In this document: in pieces, positions 38,199 to 47,451 of the stretch
Position numbering within the stretch: position 1 is the stretch's first letter
Layout of the letters: every line of letters starts with the position of its first letter
Origin: Bacillus sp. 522_BSPC
Lineage (GTDB): Bacteria > Bacillota > Bacilli > Bacillales > Cytobacillaceae
Reading direction: 5' to 3'
Assembly: GCF_001076885.1 (NCBI RefSeq)
Contig: NZ_JVDT01000149.1
Location: forward strand, 1 to 64,000
Length of the DNA stretch: 64,000 nucleotides
The notes under the pieces: model-generated
Told to the model about the DNA's origin: nothing
The model's database searches: none
Seen by the model: only the letters and a program-made list of their open reading frames with translations
Made by a program: the position numbers and the translations under genes

Positions 38199-39302
38199 AT
38201 GAAGTGGAAACAGCAGCTTTTAAGTTTAAAAGCTTATCAACCAGGTAGAACGATTGAAGAAGTAAAAAAACAATTTAATTTAGACCGAATTGTAAAACTT
38301 GCCTCCAACGAAAACCCTTTTGGAAGCTCTCCGAAAGTTTTAGAGGCATTGAAAAAAGTAGATGGCTCGTATGCTTTATATCCAGATGGATATGCTACAA
38401 ACTTACGCTATGCGCTTGCTGATTTTCTAAAAGTAACACCAGAAGAGTTAGTGCTTGGTAATGGATCGGATGAAATTATATTAATGATTTCAAGAGCTCT
38501 ACTTAGACCGGGATTAAATACTGTAATGGCTAGTCATACATTTGGTCAATATAAGCATAATGCAATTGTGGATGGTGCAGAGGTTAGAGAAGTGCCCCTA
38601 ACAGAAAAAGCAGAGCATGATTTACCTGCGATGCTTGCTGAAATAGATGAAAATACTAGTGTAGTGTGGTTATGTAGTCCTAATAATCCAACTGGTACAT
38701 ATATTCCAGAAAATGAATTAGTTTCTTTCTTAGAAAAGGTACCAGAAGATGTCTTAGTGGTATTAGATGAAGCGTATTTCGAATATGTAGTTGCGGATGA
38801 TTATTATGATTCTATTTCTCTGACAAGAAAATTCAGCAATCTTATTGTGCTACGAACATTTTCAAAAATATATGGTCTTGCAAGCTTCCGTGTTGGATAT
38901 GGAGTAGCAAATGCCACTCTATTAAACACTTTAGATCCAATTAGAGAACCTTTTAACGTTAATACATTAGGGCAAATTGCGACTGAAGAAGCATTAAAGG
39001 ATCAGGAGTTTGTAGAAACTTGTAGACGGAAAAACAGAGAAGGATTAGAGCAATTATACCGTTTTTGTGAAGAAAATAATTTAACATACTTTCCATCCCA
39101 AACGAATTTTCTCTTAGTTGATTTTAAAATCGATGGAAATGAAGTGTTCCAATATTTAATGAGTAAAGGATATATAGTTCGTTCGGGTGTTCCTTTGAAT
39201 TTCCCTACCTCAGTTCGTATAACAATTGGTTCGAAAGAAGAGAACGAAGGATTGATTCAAGTCATGACGGAGTTTCTTGCTGAACAGAAAGTCGCGAAAT
39301 AA
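38199..39302 (+). CDS. hisC: Histidinol-phosphate / aromatic aminotransferase
   Basis: A PLP-dependent aminotransferase of 367 residues. In Bacillus HisC acts in histidine synthesis and also transaminates prephenate-derived keto acids to tyrosine and phenylalanine, which explains its place in an aromatic cluster. Visible motifs are LASNENPFG, GNGSDEII, CSPNNPTGTY and the lysine-bearing RTFSKIYGLASFRVGY. Its TAA overlaps the first bases of the next frame. Confidence 0.96.
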   Translation: MKWKQQLLSLKAYQPGRTIEEVKKQFNLDRIVKLASNENPFGSSPKVLEALKKVDGSYALYPDGYATNLRYALADFLKVTPEELVLGNGSDEIILMISRALLRPGLNTVMASHTFGQYKHNAIVDGAEVREVPLTEKAEHDLPAMLAEIDENTSVVWLCSPNNPTGTYIPENELVSFLEKVPEDVLVVLDEAYFEYVVADDYYDSISLTRKFSNLIVLRTFSKIYGLASFRVGYGVANATLLNTLDPIREPFNVNTLGQIATEEALKDQEFVETCRRKNREGLEQLYRFCEENNLTYFPSQTNFLLVDFKIDGNEVFQYLMSKGYIVRSGVPLNFPTSVRITIGSKEENEGLIQVMTEFLAEQKVAK

Positions 39303-39328
39303 TGATGGGAAAAGAAGGCGGTGATAGG

Positions 39329-40432
39329 ATGAATGGTCGCGTCTTCATAATAGGTTTAGGACTTATAGGTGGATCGTTGGCTTTATGTATAAAAAAAGAA
39401 CATCCAGAAAGTACTATTTTTGGATATGATATTTCCCGAGATAATTTAAAATTAGCCAAAATGCTAGGGGTTATTGATGAAATAGCATCAACGATTGAGG
39501 CAGGAGCACAAACTGCTGATCTCATTATTATTTCAACACCTGTAAAAGAAACAGAAAAAATCATCGATTTGCTTTCGACATTAGCGTTAGAACAACATGT
39601 ACTAATTACAGATGTCGGAAGCACAAAATCTGTTGTTACAAATAAATCGCAAGTGTTATTGGACAAAGGTATTACTTTTATTGGGGGCCATCCGATGGCT
39701 GGATCCCATAAAAGTGGTGTCTCTGCTTCCAAAGTTATTCTATTTGAAAATGCCTTTTATTTACTAACTCCTCACGAAAGTATTAAGGAACAAGTGGTTC
39801 AAGAGTTACTTAAATGGCTCCAAGGAACAAATGCAAAGTTTCTAATTATTTCTCCAGAGGAGCATGATTTATTGGCAGGTGCCATTAGCCATATGCCACA
39901 TATAGTTGCAGCATCGTTAGTGCACCAGGCAGATCACATTAGTGAAAGACACGAGCTTGTTACAAGGTTAGCAGCAGGTGGATTCCGAGATATTACTAGG
40001 ATTGCATCAAGCAGTCCTTCCATGTGGCGGGACATCTTAATACATAATAAAAACGTATTAATTCAGTTAATGAATGACTGGAAACAAGAAATGGATAAAG
40101 TGCTTTCACTGATTAAACATGAACGAGCAGATGAGTTATATGACTATTTTTCACGAGCAAAAAAAGTAAGGGACGGTTTGCCTCAAGACCAAAAAGGTGC
40201 CATACCAGCTTTTTATGATTTATTTGTGGATGTGCCTGACTATCCAGGGGTAATTTCCGAAATTACTGGCTATTTAGCAAAAGAAAATATAAGTATAACA
40301 AATATTCGAATAATGGAAACGCGGGAAGAGATTTTTGGAATACTAGCAATCAGCTTTCAAACAGAGGCAGATAGAATAAGAGCACAGAAATGCATCGCTT
40401 CTTATTCTAATTATGATACTACGATTGGATAG
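39329..40432 (+). CDS. tyrA: Prephenate dehydrogenase
   Basis: The tyrosine branch enzyme: NAD-dependent oxidation of prephenate to 4-hydroxyphenylpyruvate. The 367-residue protein has [11 protein letters not shown] (NAD motif), [22 protein letters not shown] and [15 protein letters not shown]-terminal ACT domain (about 295-367, [16 protein letters not shown]) is probably for feedback by tyrosine. ATG 39329 is chosen because AAGGCGGTGA lies about five bases upstream; the ATG at 39302 overlaps the hisC stop and lacks a site. Confidence 0.95.
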   Translation: MNGRVFIIGLGLIGGSLALCIKKEHPESTIFGYDISRDNLKLAKMLGVIDEIASTIEAGAQTADLIIISTPVKETEKIIDLLSTLALEQHVLITDVGSTKSVVTNKSQVLLDKGITFIGGHPMAGSHKSGVSASKVILFENAFYLLTPHESIKEQVVQELLKWLQGTNAKFLIISPEEHDLLAGAISHMPHIVAASLVHQADHISERHELVTRLAAGGFRDITRIASSSPSMWRDILIHNKNVLIQLMNDWKQEMDKVLSLIKHERADELYDYFSRAKKVRDGLPQDQKGAIPAFYDLFVDVPDYPGVISEITGYLAKENISITNIRIMETREEIFGILAISFQTEADRIRAQKCIASYSNYDTTIG

Positions 40433-40448
40433 AACGAAGGTGAATGTA

Positions 40449-41738
40449 TTGGAGTTATTAACATTAAGAAGTAATAGGAATGGGTTAAAAGGTGAAATTG
40501 AAGTTCCGGGTGATAAATCGATTTCTCATCGTTCGATCATGTTTGGATCCATTGCAAATGGAATGACAACAGTAACAAATTTTCTATTAGGAGAGGATTG
40601 TTTAAGTACAATCTCTTGTTTTCGAAAATTAGGGGTATTAATAGAACAAGATACCCAAAAGGTCGTTATCTATGGAAAAGGAATGAGTGAATTACAAGAA
40701 CCAAAAGATATTTTGGATGTTGGGAATTCGGGTACAACGATTCGCTTATTAACGGGAATATTAGCAGGATTACATTTTCACAGTACGTTAATTGGCGATT
40801 CTTCAATAGGCAAACGACCAATGACAAGAGTGGTTACTCCTTTAAGGGAAATGGGTGCGAAAATTGACGGCAGAGAAGAAGGAAAGTATACTCCTTTATC
40901 CGTACGTGGTGGAAATCTACAAAGTATTACCTATCGATTGCCTGTAGCAAGTGCACAAGTAAAATCTGCAATATTATTTGCCGGCCTTAATGCAGATGGA
41001 ATCACAACGGTGATTGAGCCAGTACCTACTAGGGATCACACCGAGAGAATGATTCAACGATTTGGCGGGAAAATTAGTAGACACGAAAATGAAATTCAAG
41101 TAGAAGGTGGCCAGAAACTTCTTGGTACAGAAATTCATGTTCCAGGAGATATATCATCTGCAGCATTTTTCCTTGTAGCTGGTTGTATTGTCTCTAACAG
41201 TAGCATTACTTTAAAAAATGTGGGACTTAATCCTACAAGAACAGGAATAATAGACGTTTTGCAAAGCATGGGAGCAAGCATCGATATTCAAATAGATGCT
41301 GCTGATGCTTTTGAACCGACTGGAACAATAAATGTGATGTCAAGTAAGCTTAAGGGAACAGTTATCGAAGGGGAGATTATCCCGAAATTAATTGATGAAA
41401 TCCCAATCATTGCATTGTTAGCAACACAGGCAGAGGGAGTTACGGTTATAAAAGATGCCCATGAATTGAAGGTTAAGGAAACTAATAGAATTGATACTGT
41501 AGTAATGGAGCTAAAGAAATTAGGTGCGGATATTCAAGCAACTGATGATGGAATGATTATCACAGGTGGGACGAAGCTGACTGGAGCAAAAGTAAATTCT
41601 CATGGAGATCATCGCATCGGAATGATGCTTGCAATTGCTTCACAGATTTGTGAAGGAGAAATGATTCTCGAAAACGTGAATGCTATTGCGGTGTCGTATC
41701 CAGCTTTCTTCGAACATCTTCATATATTGTCTAACTAA
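40449..41738 (+). CDS. aroA: EPSP synthase (3-phosphoshikimate 1-carboxyvinyltransferase)
   Basis: It joins phosphoenolpyruvate to shikimate 3-phosphate. The 429-residue, two-domain enzyme shows [31 protein letters not shown] and NPTRTG. The combination GDKS, SAQxK, RxHxE and NxTR is the class II set, the class usually less sensitive to glyphosate. TTG 40449 is chosen because AAGGTG lies six bases upstream; the open frame before it overlaps tyrA. It closes the aromatic cluster with a terminator. B. subtilis calls it aroE. Confidence 0.95.
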   Translation: MELLTLRSNRNGLKGEIEVPGDKSISHRSIMFGSIANGMTTVTNFLLGEDCLSTISCFRKLGVLIEQDTQKVVIYGKGMSELQEPKDILDVGNSGTTIRLLTGILAGLHFHSTLIGDSSIGKRPMTRVVTPLREMGAKIDGREEGKYTPLSVRGGNLQSITYRLPVASAQVKSAILFAGLNADGITTVIEPVPTRDHTERMIQRFGGKISRHENEIQVEGGQKLLGTEIHVPGDISSAAFFLVAGCIVSNSSITLKNVGLNPTRTGIIDVLQSMGASIDIQIDAADAFEPTGTINVMSSKLKGTVIEGEIIPKLIDEIPIIALLATQAEGVTVIKDAHELKVKETNRIDTVVMELKKLGADIQATDDGMIITGGTKLTGAKVNSHGDHRIGMMLAIASQICEGEMILENVNAIAVSYPAFFEHLHILSN

Positions 41739-41745
41739 TAATTGG

Positions 41746-41784
41746 TCGTCGATGAACACGCTAAGTTTGTCGACGATTTTTTTT
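41746..41784 (+). terminator. Terminator of the aromatic cluster
   Basis: TCGTCGA and TCGACGA arms are followed by eight T, just after the aroA stop. Confidence 0.85.
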
Positions 41785-41805
41785 GGAACAGAAAATTATT
41801 AAAAA

Positions 41806-41814
41806 TGTGGATAA
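41806..41814 (-). other. Consensus DnaA box
   Basis: TGTGGATAA is the reverse of TTATCCACA. It is isolated, in the gap after aroA. Confidence 0.3.
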
Positions 41815-41874
41815 ATGGAATATTTGCTATTGTTTAATCATAGCCTGTCTTAAAAGAATAGGTGGTGATTTAGG

Positions 41875-42774
41875 ATGCGATATATCATCGAAAATATACA
41901 TTTATTAAAAAGGCAAAGATTGAAGAAGACATCTATCCTAATTGAGGATAATCGAATTGAATTACTTAAAGATAAATTCCACTCTTATCAATATATGCGA
42001 ATGGATGGCTCTCCATATATAATGACACCCACTACAGTTATGCTTGATAACCAAGTGAAGCAAATGAACTCTAGTACACAACAAAAAAAGTATATAGAAG
42101 AGAACTTGATCAAAAAGGGATGTACAACCTTTCTCTTTTATATAGAAGTAAAGAGAGAAAGAGAATTGGCTTTGCAATTTAAAAAAATAAACAGTCAATT
42201 ACTAAATTGTGCAATAGATTATGTTGCAGCCGTAAAGATTCCTTTATCATTATTATCGCCTAGTTTTGTACGAATGTGTAAAAGAGAAAAAGTACCAGTT
42301 TTATTTATTGAGATTGAAGATATTAAAGCCTTATATCAAATTCCATGGGGATGGATAAAAGAGGCTTTATTTCCATATAATGCACCACTCGTACCGATAT
42401 TTTTAGCAAAAGATGAACAAGAAAAGAAAATGGCACAAAATATATGGTCAAGTTTAATGAGAGATGTTAAAATACCATCTATTCCTCATGAAATAAAAGA
42501 AGGAATGCCAGTCGACTATTCTGATTTAGCCAAAATAGGGATTTATCCATTTAAAGGAAATGTGTACCAAGGTGGCGAAGTAACGTATAATTTAGTTGCT
42601 TACGATGAATCAATCATAAATATTGAAGAAAACGATTTGTTTCTTTATCATTATGATAGAATACAAATGACTATACACAAAGGAAAATGTATTCGAGCAG
42701 GGGCAAAGGTGTATTATCGTCCAGGCTATGGTGAATTACTTGAAGTAAAAGTACCTTCCTTCCTAACAATATAG
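41875..42774 (+). CDS. Amidohydrolase-like protein lacking metal ligands
   Basis: A 299-residue protein not recognised as any named gene. The ends look like the composite beta-sandwich of amidohydrolases: ILIEDNRIELLKD near 22, and GIYPFKGNVYQGGEVTYNLV near 223, which resembles the PxKG...GxDAD(L) closing motif. The expected HxH after the first sandwich half is missing (MTPTTVMLDN), and no later His pair or Asp ligand is evident. The middle is also shorter than in active enzymes. This suggests a pseudoenzyme. It has GGTGGTGA upstream of its ATG, normal codon use and lies 24 bases ahead of ypiA, so it is expressed rather than decayed. The structural reading is inference. Confidence 0.55.
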   Translation: MRYIIENIHLLKRQRLKKTSILIEDNRIELLKDKFHSYQYMRMDGSPYIMTPTTVMLDNQVKQMNSSTQQKKYIEENLIKKGCTTFLFYIEVKRERELALQFKKINSQLLNCAIDYVAAVKIPLSLLSPSFVRMCKREKVPVLFIEIEDIKALYQIPWGWIKEALFPYNAPLVPIFLAKDEQEKKMAQNIWSSLMRDVKIPSIPHEIKEGMPVDYSDLAKIGIYPFKGNVYQGGEVTYNLVAYDESIINIEENDLFLYHYDRIQMTIHKGKCIRAGAKVYYRPGYGELLEVKVPSFLTI

Positions 42775-42798
42775 AAGGAGATTAGAGAGGATTATCAT

Positions 42799-44061
42799 AT
42801 GGAAAGAGTTAATGAAATTATATCTTTATTAGAAGATGGACAACAAGAGAAAGCGTTAAAATATTATCAAGATGTTTTAAAAATGGGCAATAATGAAGAA
42901 AGATTTGTGCTAGGCGAAGAACTATTTCAGCTAGGTTTTTTGGAAGAAGCCAAAAATCTATTTTTAGTACTACTAGAAGGGTATCCGGATGAAGGAGAAT
43001 TACTTGTTCTAGTTGCAGAAGTGGAAATGGAATTGGGAAATGAGGAAATAGCGATTTCTTATTTAGAGAAAATTAACCCGAAGGATCCCTCTTTTCCTCA
43101 AGCTTTACTATTGCTTGCAGACTTATATCAAATGGATGGGTTGTATGAGGTTAGTGAACAGAAATTAAAGGAAGCAAAAAAAATCCTACCAGATGAAGTG
43201 ATTATTGACTTTGCCTTAGGTGAATTATATTCGGAACAAGGAAAAATTGCTGATGCGATAAAATCCTATCAAAAGGTATTACCAATGCAGGAAAATATTG
43301 CTGGAGTTAATATCAACGGAAGGATTGCGGATAACTTAAGTGCGGGGGGAGCCTTTGAGGATGCAATTGGCTATTATGAAAAAGCACTCGAAGAAAAAAT
43401 AGAGATAAATACGTTATTTAATCTTGCTTTGACTGCCTCGCAGGCGAGCCTATATACGGTTGCGATAAATCGTTTTGAAGAGGTAAAAGCTTTGGATTCA
43501 TCCTACCATTCCCTCTATTTGTATTTGGCCAGAGCATATGAGCATGAAGAAATGCTTGACGATGCATACAAAACAGTTTTAGAAGGAATAAAGCAAGATG
43601 AGTTTAATAAAGATTTATATTTATATGGTGGCAAATTAGCTTTAAAACGTGGTGATGAACAAAAAGCCGAGGAACATTTTAGAGAAGCACTTGCAATAGA
43701 TCCTGAGTTTATAGATGCAGTGCTTTTATTAAATAAATTATTCTTAACTCAAGATCGATTTGAGGATGTCATCGAGTTAATTGAGCTGATGGATAAACAA
43801 GAAATGGAAGAGCCGCAATTGCATTGGGATGCAGCCAAAGCATTTCATGGCATAGAAAAATATTCAGAGGCATTAAACAAATATCAATTAGCATATACTT
43901 TCTTTAAAGAACTTCCAGATTTTCTATATGATTATGGATATTTTCTTTTAGAAGAAGGAAAAAGAAGGGATGCTGCCGAAATTTTTAATATGCTATTACA
44001 AACAGACCCAAGTAATGAAGAGTATATTGAAATCTTGCAACGCCTCACAGAAAACGAATAA
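42799..44061 (+). CDS. ypiA: TPR-repeat protein YpiA
   Basis: A 420-residue soluble protein made almost wholly of tetratricopeptide repeats; examples begin EKALKYYQDVLKMG, DAIKSYQKVLPMQ, DAIGYYEKALEEK, KAEEHFREALAID and EALNKYQLAYTFF. It is acidic and should be a protein-interaction scaffold. No enzymatic domain is present. The gene follows aroA in B. subtilis; here the amidohydrolase-like gene lies between. GGAGATTAGAGAGG precedes the ATG. Confidence 0.9.
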   Translation: MERVNEIISLLEDGQQEKALKYYQDVLKMGNNEERFVLGEELFQLGFLEEAKNLFLVLLEGYPDEGELLVLVAEVEMELGNEEIAISYLEKINPKDPSFPQALLLLADLYQMDGLYEVSEQKLKEAKKILPDEVIIDFALGELYSEQGKIADAIKSYQKVLPMQENIAGVNINGRIADNLSAGGAFEDAIGYYEKALEEKIEINTLFNLALTASQASLYTVAINRFEEVKALDSSYHSLYLYLARAYEHEEMLDDAYKTVLEGIKQDEFNKDLYLYGGKLALKRGDEQKAEEHFREALAIDPEFIDAVLLLNKLFLTQDRFEDVIELIELMDKQEMEEPQLHWDAAKAFHGIEKYSEALNKYQLAYTFFKELPDFLYDYGYFLLEEGKRRDAAEIFNMLLQTDPSNEEYIEILQRLTENE

Positions 44062-44259
44062 TTAAGTAATTGAAAAAGGGTAAAAGTATTTTTCACATGG
44101 TGACTTTCGTAAAGGATTTTCTTTTAGCGAAATTAAATTTATGGGAAAAGGGCAAACAAAAAGCTTGTTGGTCCACTCTAGTTGTCATTTCCTTAGGAGC
44201 GATGCAGGTAAAGCAGGTTGGATAATAAAATTTGTTGCAAGCAGAGGAGGGAATTACAA

Positions 44260-44805
44260 ATGAAAACCCCTGTATCTGTCAATGAAAAAAAAGACTTCAT
44301 TCGTTGGTTTTTAAATCATTATCAATTGAAGAGACGGGAATGTGTTTGGATTTTAAATTATTTAATGAGTCATGATCAATTGATGGAAAAAGTCCATTTT
44401 GTTGAAAATGCAGAAAAATGTCCAAGAGGGCTGATTATGTCCACGCATTGTGTAGATGAAGTACCTTTTAGGTTTTATAAAGAAAATGTAATGACTACAG
44501 ATGCAGAAAAGTCTTTTCATGATATTCGCCTAAATAGAGATGAAGATATTTACATTCAGCTGAATTTTTACGCATCAAATCAAGTTCATCAATACGCAGC
44601 TGTACTAGTAGAAAATCCATTTATGCCGAAAAAGCTACAAATAACCGAAAAAGATAAAATGATTGCTGAACAATTTTTGGTAAGTAGCATAGAAAAATTT
44701 CAAAAAGAAAAACTTCTCCAATTAATCGATGAAGCATTAGATACTGGAGATAAAGATATGTTTAATACCTTAACGAATCAATTAAAATTCTTTCAAAATA
44801 AATAA
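44260..44805 (+). CDS. ypiB: YpiB, UPF0302 family
   Basis: A 181-residue soluble protein of the UPF0302 family, restricted to Bacilli. The N-terminal [24 protein letters not shown] stretch is typical (split here only for description), and a short C-terminal domain ([20 protein letters not shown]) follows the IDEAL-domain pattern. The function is not known. ATG 44260 is chosen because GAGGAGGGA lies upstream; the longer frame from 44218 has no site. In B. subtilis ypiF and qcrABC follow; here a terminator and ypjA follow. Confidence 0.9.
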   Translation: MKTPVSVNEKKDFIRWFLNHYQLKRRECVWILNYLMSHDQLMEKVHFVENAEKCPRGLIMSTHCVDEVPFRFYKENVMTTDAEKSFHDIRLNRDEDIYIQLNFYASNQVHQYAAVLVENPFMPKKLQITEKDKMIAEQFLVSSIEKFQKEKLLQLIDEALDTGDKDMFNTLTNQLKFFQNK

Positions 44806-44818
44806 GGTTACTTGTCTT

Positions 44819-44852
44819 CCCGTAAAGCGAACTTTACGGGATTTGTTTTTTT
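44819..44852 (+). terminator. Terminator of ypiA-ypiB
   Basis: CCCGTAAAG and CTTTACGGG form a 9-bp stem, followed by a T-rich tail. Confidence 0.8.
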
Positions 44853-44938
44853 ACTAAAGTTCTAATTTCTTGAGATTTTCCTATGCCCTCTAAACTGTGA
44901 TAAAATAGGAGGATCAGTTATGGAAAAGGGGAAAATGT

Positions 44939-45532
44939 GTGAGAAGTATTTATATGATACTAAGCAATCGTTCATTTTTAGGGCTGTTACTCATTATTAA
45001 CATAGTAGGAACGGCTTATGGCTATTATTGGTACAGGTTTCAATTAGCAGAGACACCGACAAAATTTCTGCTCTTCGTACCTGATAGTCCGACAGCAAGT
45101 CTCTTTTTTGTGTTTGTATTAATAGCTTTCTTATGGAAAAAGAATTGGCCGCTTATAGAAGCACTAGCTTTAATAACTTTATTTAAATACGGAATATGGG
45201 CAGTAGTAATGAACATTCTTGTCTATGTTGAAACAGGAGCAATTGGGATAGACTCATGGATGCTCATTTTTTCACATGGGGCAATGGCAATTCAAGGATT
45301 GTTATATATTCCTTTTTATCGTTTTAAATGGATCCATATTCTACTTGTAGCAATTTGGACTTTACATAATGATGTTATTGACTATGTGTTTAAGATGATG
45401 CCTAAATATAGTGTCTTGGATCAATATATGGCAAATATCGGCTACTTTACTTTTTGGCTTAGTATTCTAAGTCTATTAATAGGTGTATATGCATATAAAA
45501 AAAGGCAGCAATTACAATGGAAAATTCAATAG
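44939..45532 (+). CDS. ypjA: YpjA, DUF1405 membrane protein
   Basis: A 197-residue protein with about five or six membrane helices and no known motif apart from DUF1405 features. The function is unknown. The GTG start follows GGGG; an ATG five codons later is a possible alternative. It precedes ypjB with about 70 bases between, the same order as in B. subtilis, where qcrC lies upstream. Confidence 0.85.
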   Translation: MRSIYMILSNRSFLGLLLIINIVGTAYGYYWYRFQLAETPTKFLLFVPDSPTASLFFVFVLIAFLWKKNWPLIEALALITLFKYGIWAVVMNILVYVETGAIGIDSWMLIFSHGAMAIQGLLYIPFYRFKWIHILLVAIWTLHNDVIDYVFKMMPKYSVLDQYMANIGYFTFWLSILSLLIGVYAYKKRQQLQWKIQ

Positions 45533-45602
45533 AATTATTTTTTTAGTCTAACCTTGTCCAACTCATCATACATTTTTAATAGTAGATAGAGGAGGGACAA
45601 GA

Positions 45603-46415
45603 ATGAAGGCTAAATTGGTTATGTTGTTGATGATATTGATTTTACTTTTGCCTATCTCTTTTTCTGTATATGCAGACCAAAAAACGCCTGCTAAAGAATT
45701 AGATGAACTAGATACACTTTCAGATGAAGTATTACAGCTTGTACGATCAGAACGATATGAGGATGCTAAAAAAATTCTTGATTATTTTTCGAATCAATTT
45801 AGTACGGTAACGGTAAATGGCAGTCTATTTACACTCGATGAACAGCGAATATTAACTGGAGCGCATGATGAAGCGATAGAAGCTATAACCAATCCATCGA
45901 TAGATAGTGATCAACGGATTAATACTGTAACGAAATTTCGATTGGCGGTAGATGCTGTTTCATCAGGTGAGCAGCCCTTATGGACACAAATGGAAGATCC
46001 TGTTATGACAACATATCGAGATATGAAAGATGCAATCATTTCTGAAGATAAAGAGAGATTTAATGAGAGATTAGATGCGTTCTTATCGCTCTATCAAATT
46101 ATTAATCCTAGTCTTAAGCTAGATGTTTCAACCACTCAATTTCAAGAACTGAATTCTCTTGTCGAGTTTCTAAATACCTACCGTTTACAAGTATTTAATC
46201 AAAAAGGGACCCAAGAAGAAGTTGGTCAATTAGAAGCGGAGCTACAGGATGTTTTTAATCAGCTGTATGAAGATGAGGCGGATCCTTCATTATGGTGGGT
46301 GATTATTTCTACAGGAAGTATCATTATTCTTACTTTATCATATGTAGGATGGCGAAAATATCTTGGAGATAAAGCAGAAAAAAGACAAGCAAAACAAAAG
46401 AGAGATAAAATTTGA
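45603..46415 (+). CDS. ypjB: Sporulation protein YpjB
   Basis: A 270-residue protein with a signal peptide (about 1-24, ending in VYADQ), a helical extracytoplasmic domain (about 30-220), and a C-terminal membrane helix (about 232-252) with a basic tail. The topology places the bulk outside the cytoplasm. The family name comes from its link to sporulation in B. subtilis; the molecular role is unknown. GAGGAGGGAC precedes the ATG. Confidence 0.87.
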   Translation: MKAKLVMLLMILILLLPISFSVYADQKTPAKELDELDTLSDEVLQLVRSERYEDAKKILDYFSNQFSTVTVNGSLFTLDEQRILTGAHDEAIEAITNPSIDSDQRINTVTKFRLAVDAVSSGEQPLWTQMEDPVMTTYRDMKDAIISEDKERFNERLDAFLSLYQIINPSLKLDVSTTQFQELNSLVEFLNTYRLQVFNQKGTQEEVGQLEAELQDVFNQLYEDEADPSLWWVIISTGSIIILTLSYVGWRKYLGDKAEKRQAKQKRDKI

Positions 46416-46475
46416 CTTTGAAGTTTTTCTTGCTTACAATAAAAATATACTACATGATGAAATAGGGGGAAAAAC

Positions 46476-47150
46476 ATGTTTTTTGTATATTTTATACTAA
46501 TTATTCTCATACCTATTTGGGCACAAATGAAGGTGAAAAGCGCATATAAAAAATATTCAAAAGTAGCTTCTTCCTCACAAATGTCCGGTAGAGAGGTAGC
46601 AAGAAGAATATTGGATTCTAATGGGTTATATGATGTATCTGTTGAAGAAACAAGAGGTGTTTTGTCAGATCATTATGATCCTCGCTCCAAAGTTGTGCGA
46701 TTGTCCACTGATAACTATCACGGGCACTCAGTAGCTGCAGCTGCTATTGCCGCACATGAAGTCGGTCATGCAATCCAAGATCAGCAAGAATACTCATTCT
46801 TACGTTTTCGTTCCGCTTTAGTACCAGTTGCGAGTTTTGGAAGTAATGCATCTTGGATATTTATCATGATTGGTATTTTTGCAAGAATTGAAGGAATGTT
46901 ATTGTTAGGAATTATTTTAATGGCTGCCGGTGTATTGTTCCAATTTGTGACACTTCCAGTAGAATTTAATGCATCTAACCGTGCAATGGATCAGGTAGTT
47001 TCATTAGGGATCATTCGAAACGAAGAAGAGAGAGAAACGAAGAAAGTATTAGATGCAGCAGCACTTACTTATGTGGCTGCAGCAGCAGTAGCGGTGCTCG
47101 AATTGATTCGTTTAGTTTTAATCTATACAGGTATGTCAAGAGACGAATAA
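46476..47150 (+). CDS. Membrane zinc metallopeptidase, YugP type
   Basis: A 224-residue protein with an N-terminal membrane helix, the zincin motif HEVGH in AIAAHEVGHAIQDQQ (near 90), and two or three membrane helices after it. A downstream NASNRAMDQV segment probably supplies the third zinc ligand region. YugP-type proteases are widespread, but substrates are unknown. The B. subtilis gene lies elsewhere on the chromosome, so its place between ypjB and the YitT gene is a local arrangement. It is followed by a strong terminator. Confidence 0.88.
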   Translation: MFFVYFILIILIPIWAQMKVKSAYKKYSKVASSSQMSGREVARRILDSNGLYDVSVEETRGVLSDHYDPRSKVVRLSTDNYHGHSVAAAAIAAHEVGHAIQDQQEYSFLRFRSALVPVASFGSNASWIFIMIGIFARIEGMLLLGIILMAAGVLFQFVTLPVEFNASNRAMDQVVSLGIIRNEEERETKKVLDAAALTYVAAAAVAVLELIRLVLIYTGMSRDE

Positions 47151-47159
47151 AATTAATAG

Positions 47160-47199
47160 AACGATGTGAAAAGGAAGTATCTTTTTACATCGTTTTTTT
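47160..47199 (+). terminator. Terminator after the zinc peptidase gene
   Basis: AACGATGTGAAAAG and its complement (one mismatch) are followed by seven T. Confidence 0.85.
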
Positions 47200-47292
47200 A
47201 TTTGATTAATTTGAATTTTGATTTTTCGAAAAATTATAGAATCGAAACAAACGAAGGTGTATAATAAACAATGCGATTTATTTAAAGTGATA

Positions 47293-47311
47293 CCTCCTTT
47301 CATTTGGAGGG
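47293..47311 (+). other. Small hairpin holding an anti-SD-like arm
   Basis: CCTCC and GGAGG arms around a short loop lie about 150 bases upstream of the MFS gene. No gene start follows closely; a regulatory role in the leader is possible but unproven. Confidence 0.3.
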
Positions 47312-47451
47312 ATTCTTTTATCCAAATGGATGGTTAATAAAACCATTCGGACCTATACGGACAGTTGATCTCCCTTTTATCTTCATATTCCCCATGAGAG
47401 AGAAAGGGGATAAATGGGAATTAACGAATAATTAAAGAAAGAAGGGTTTAT

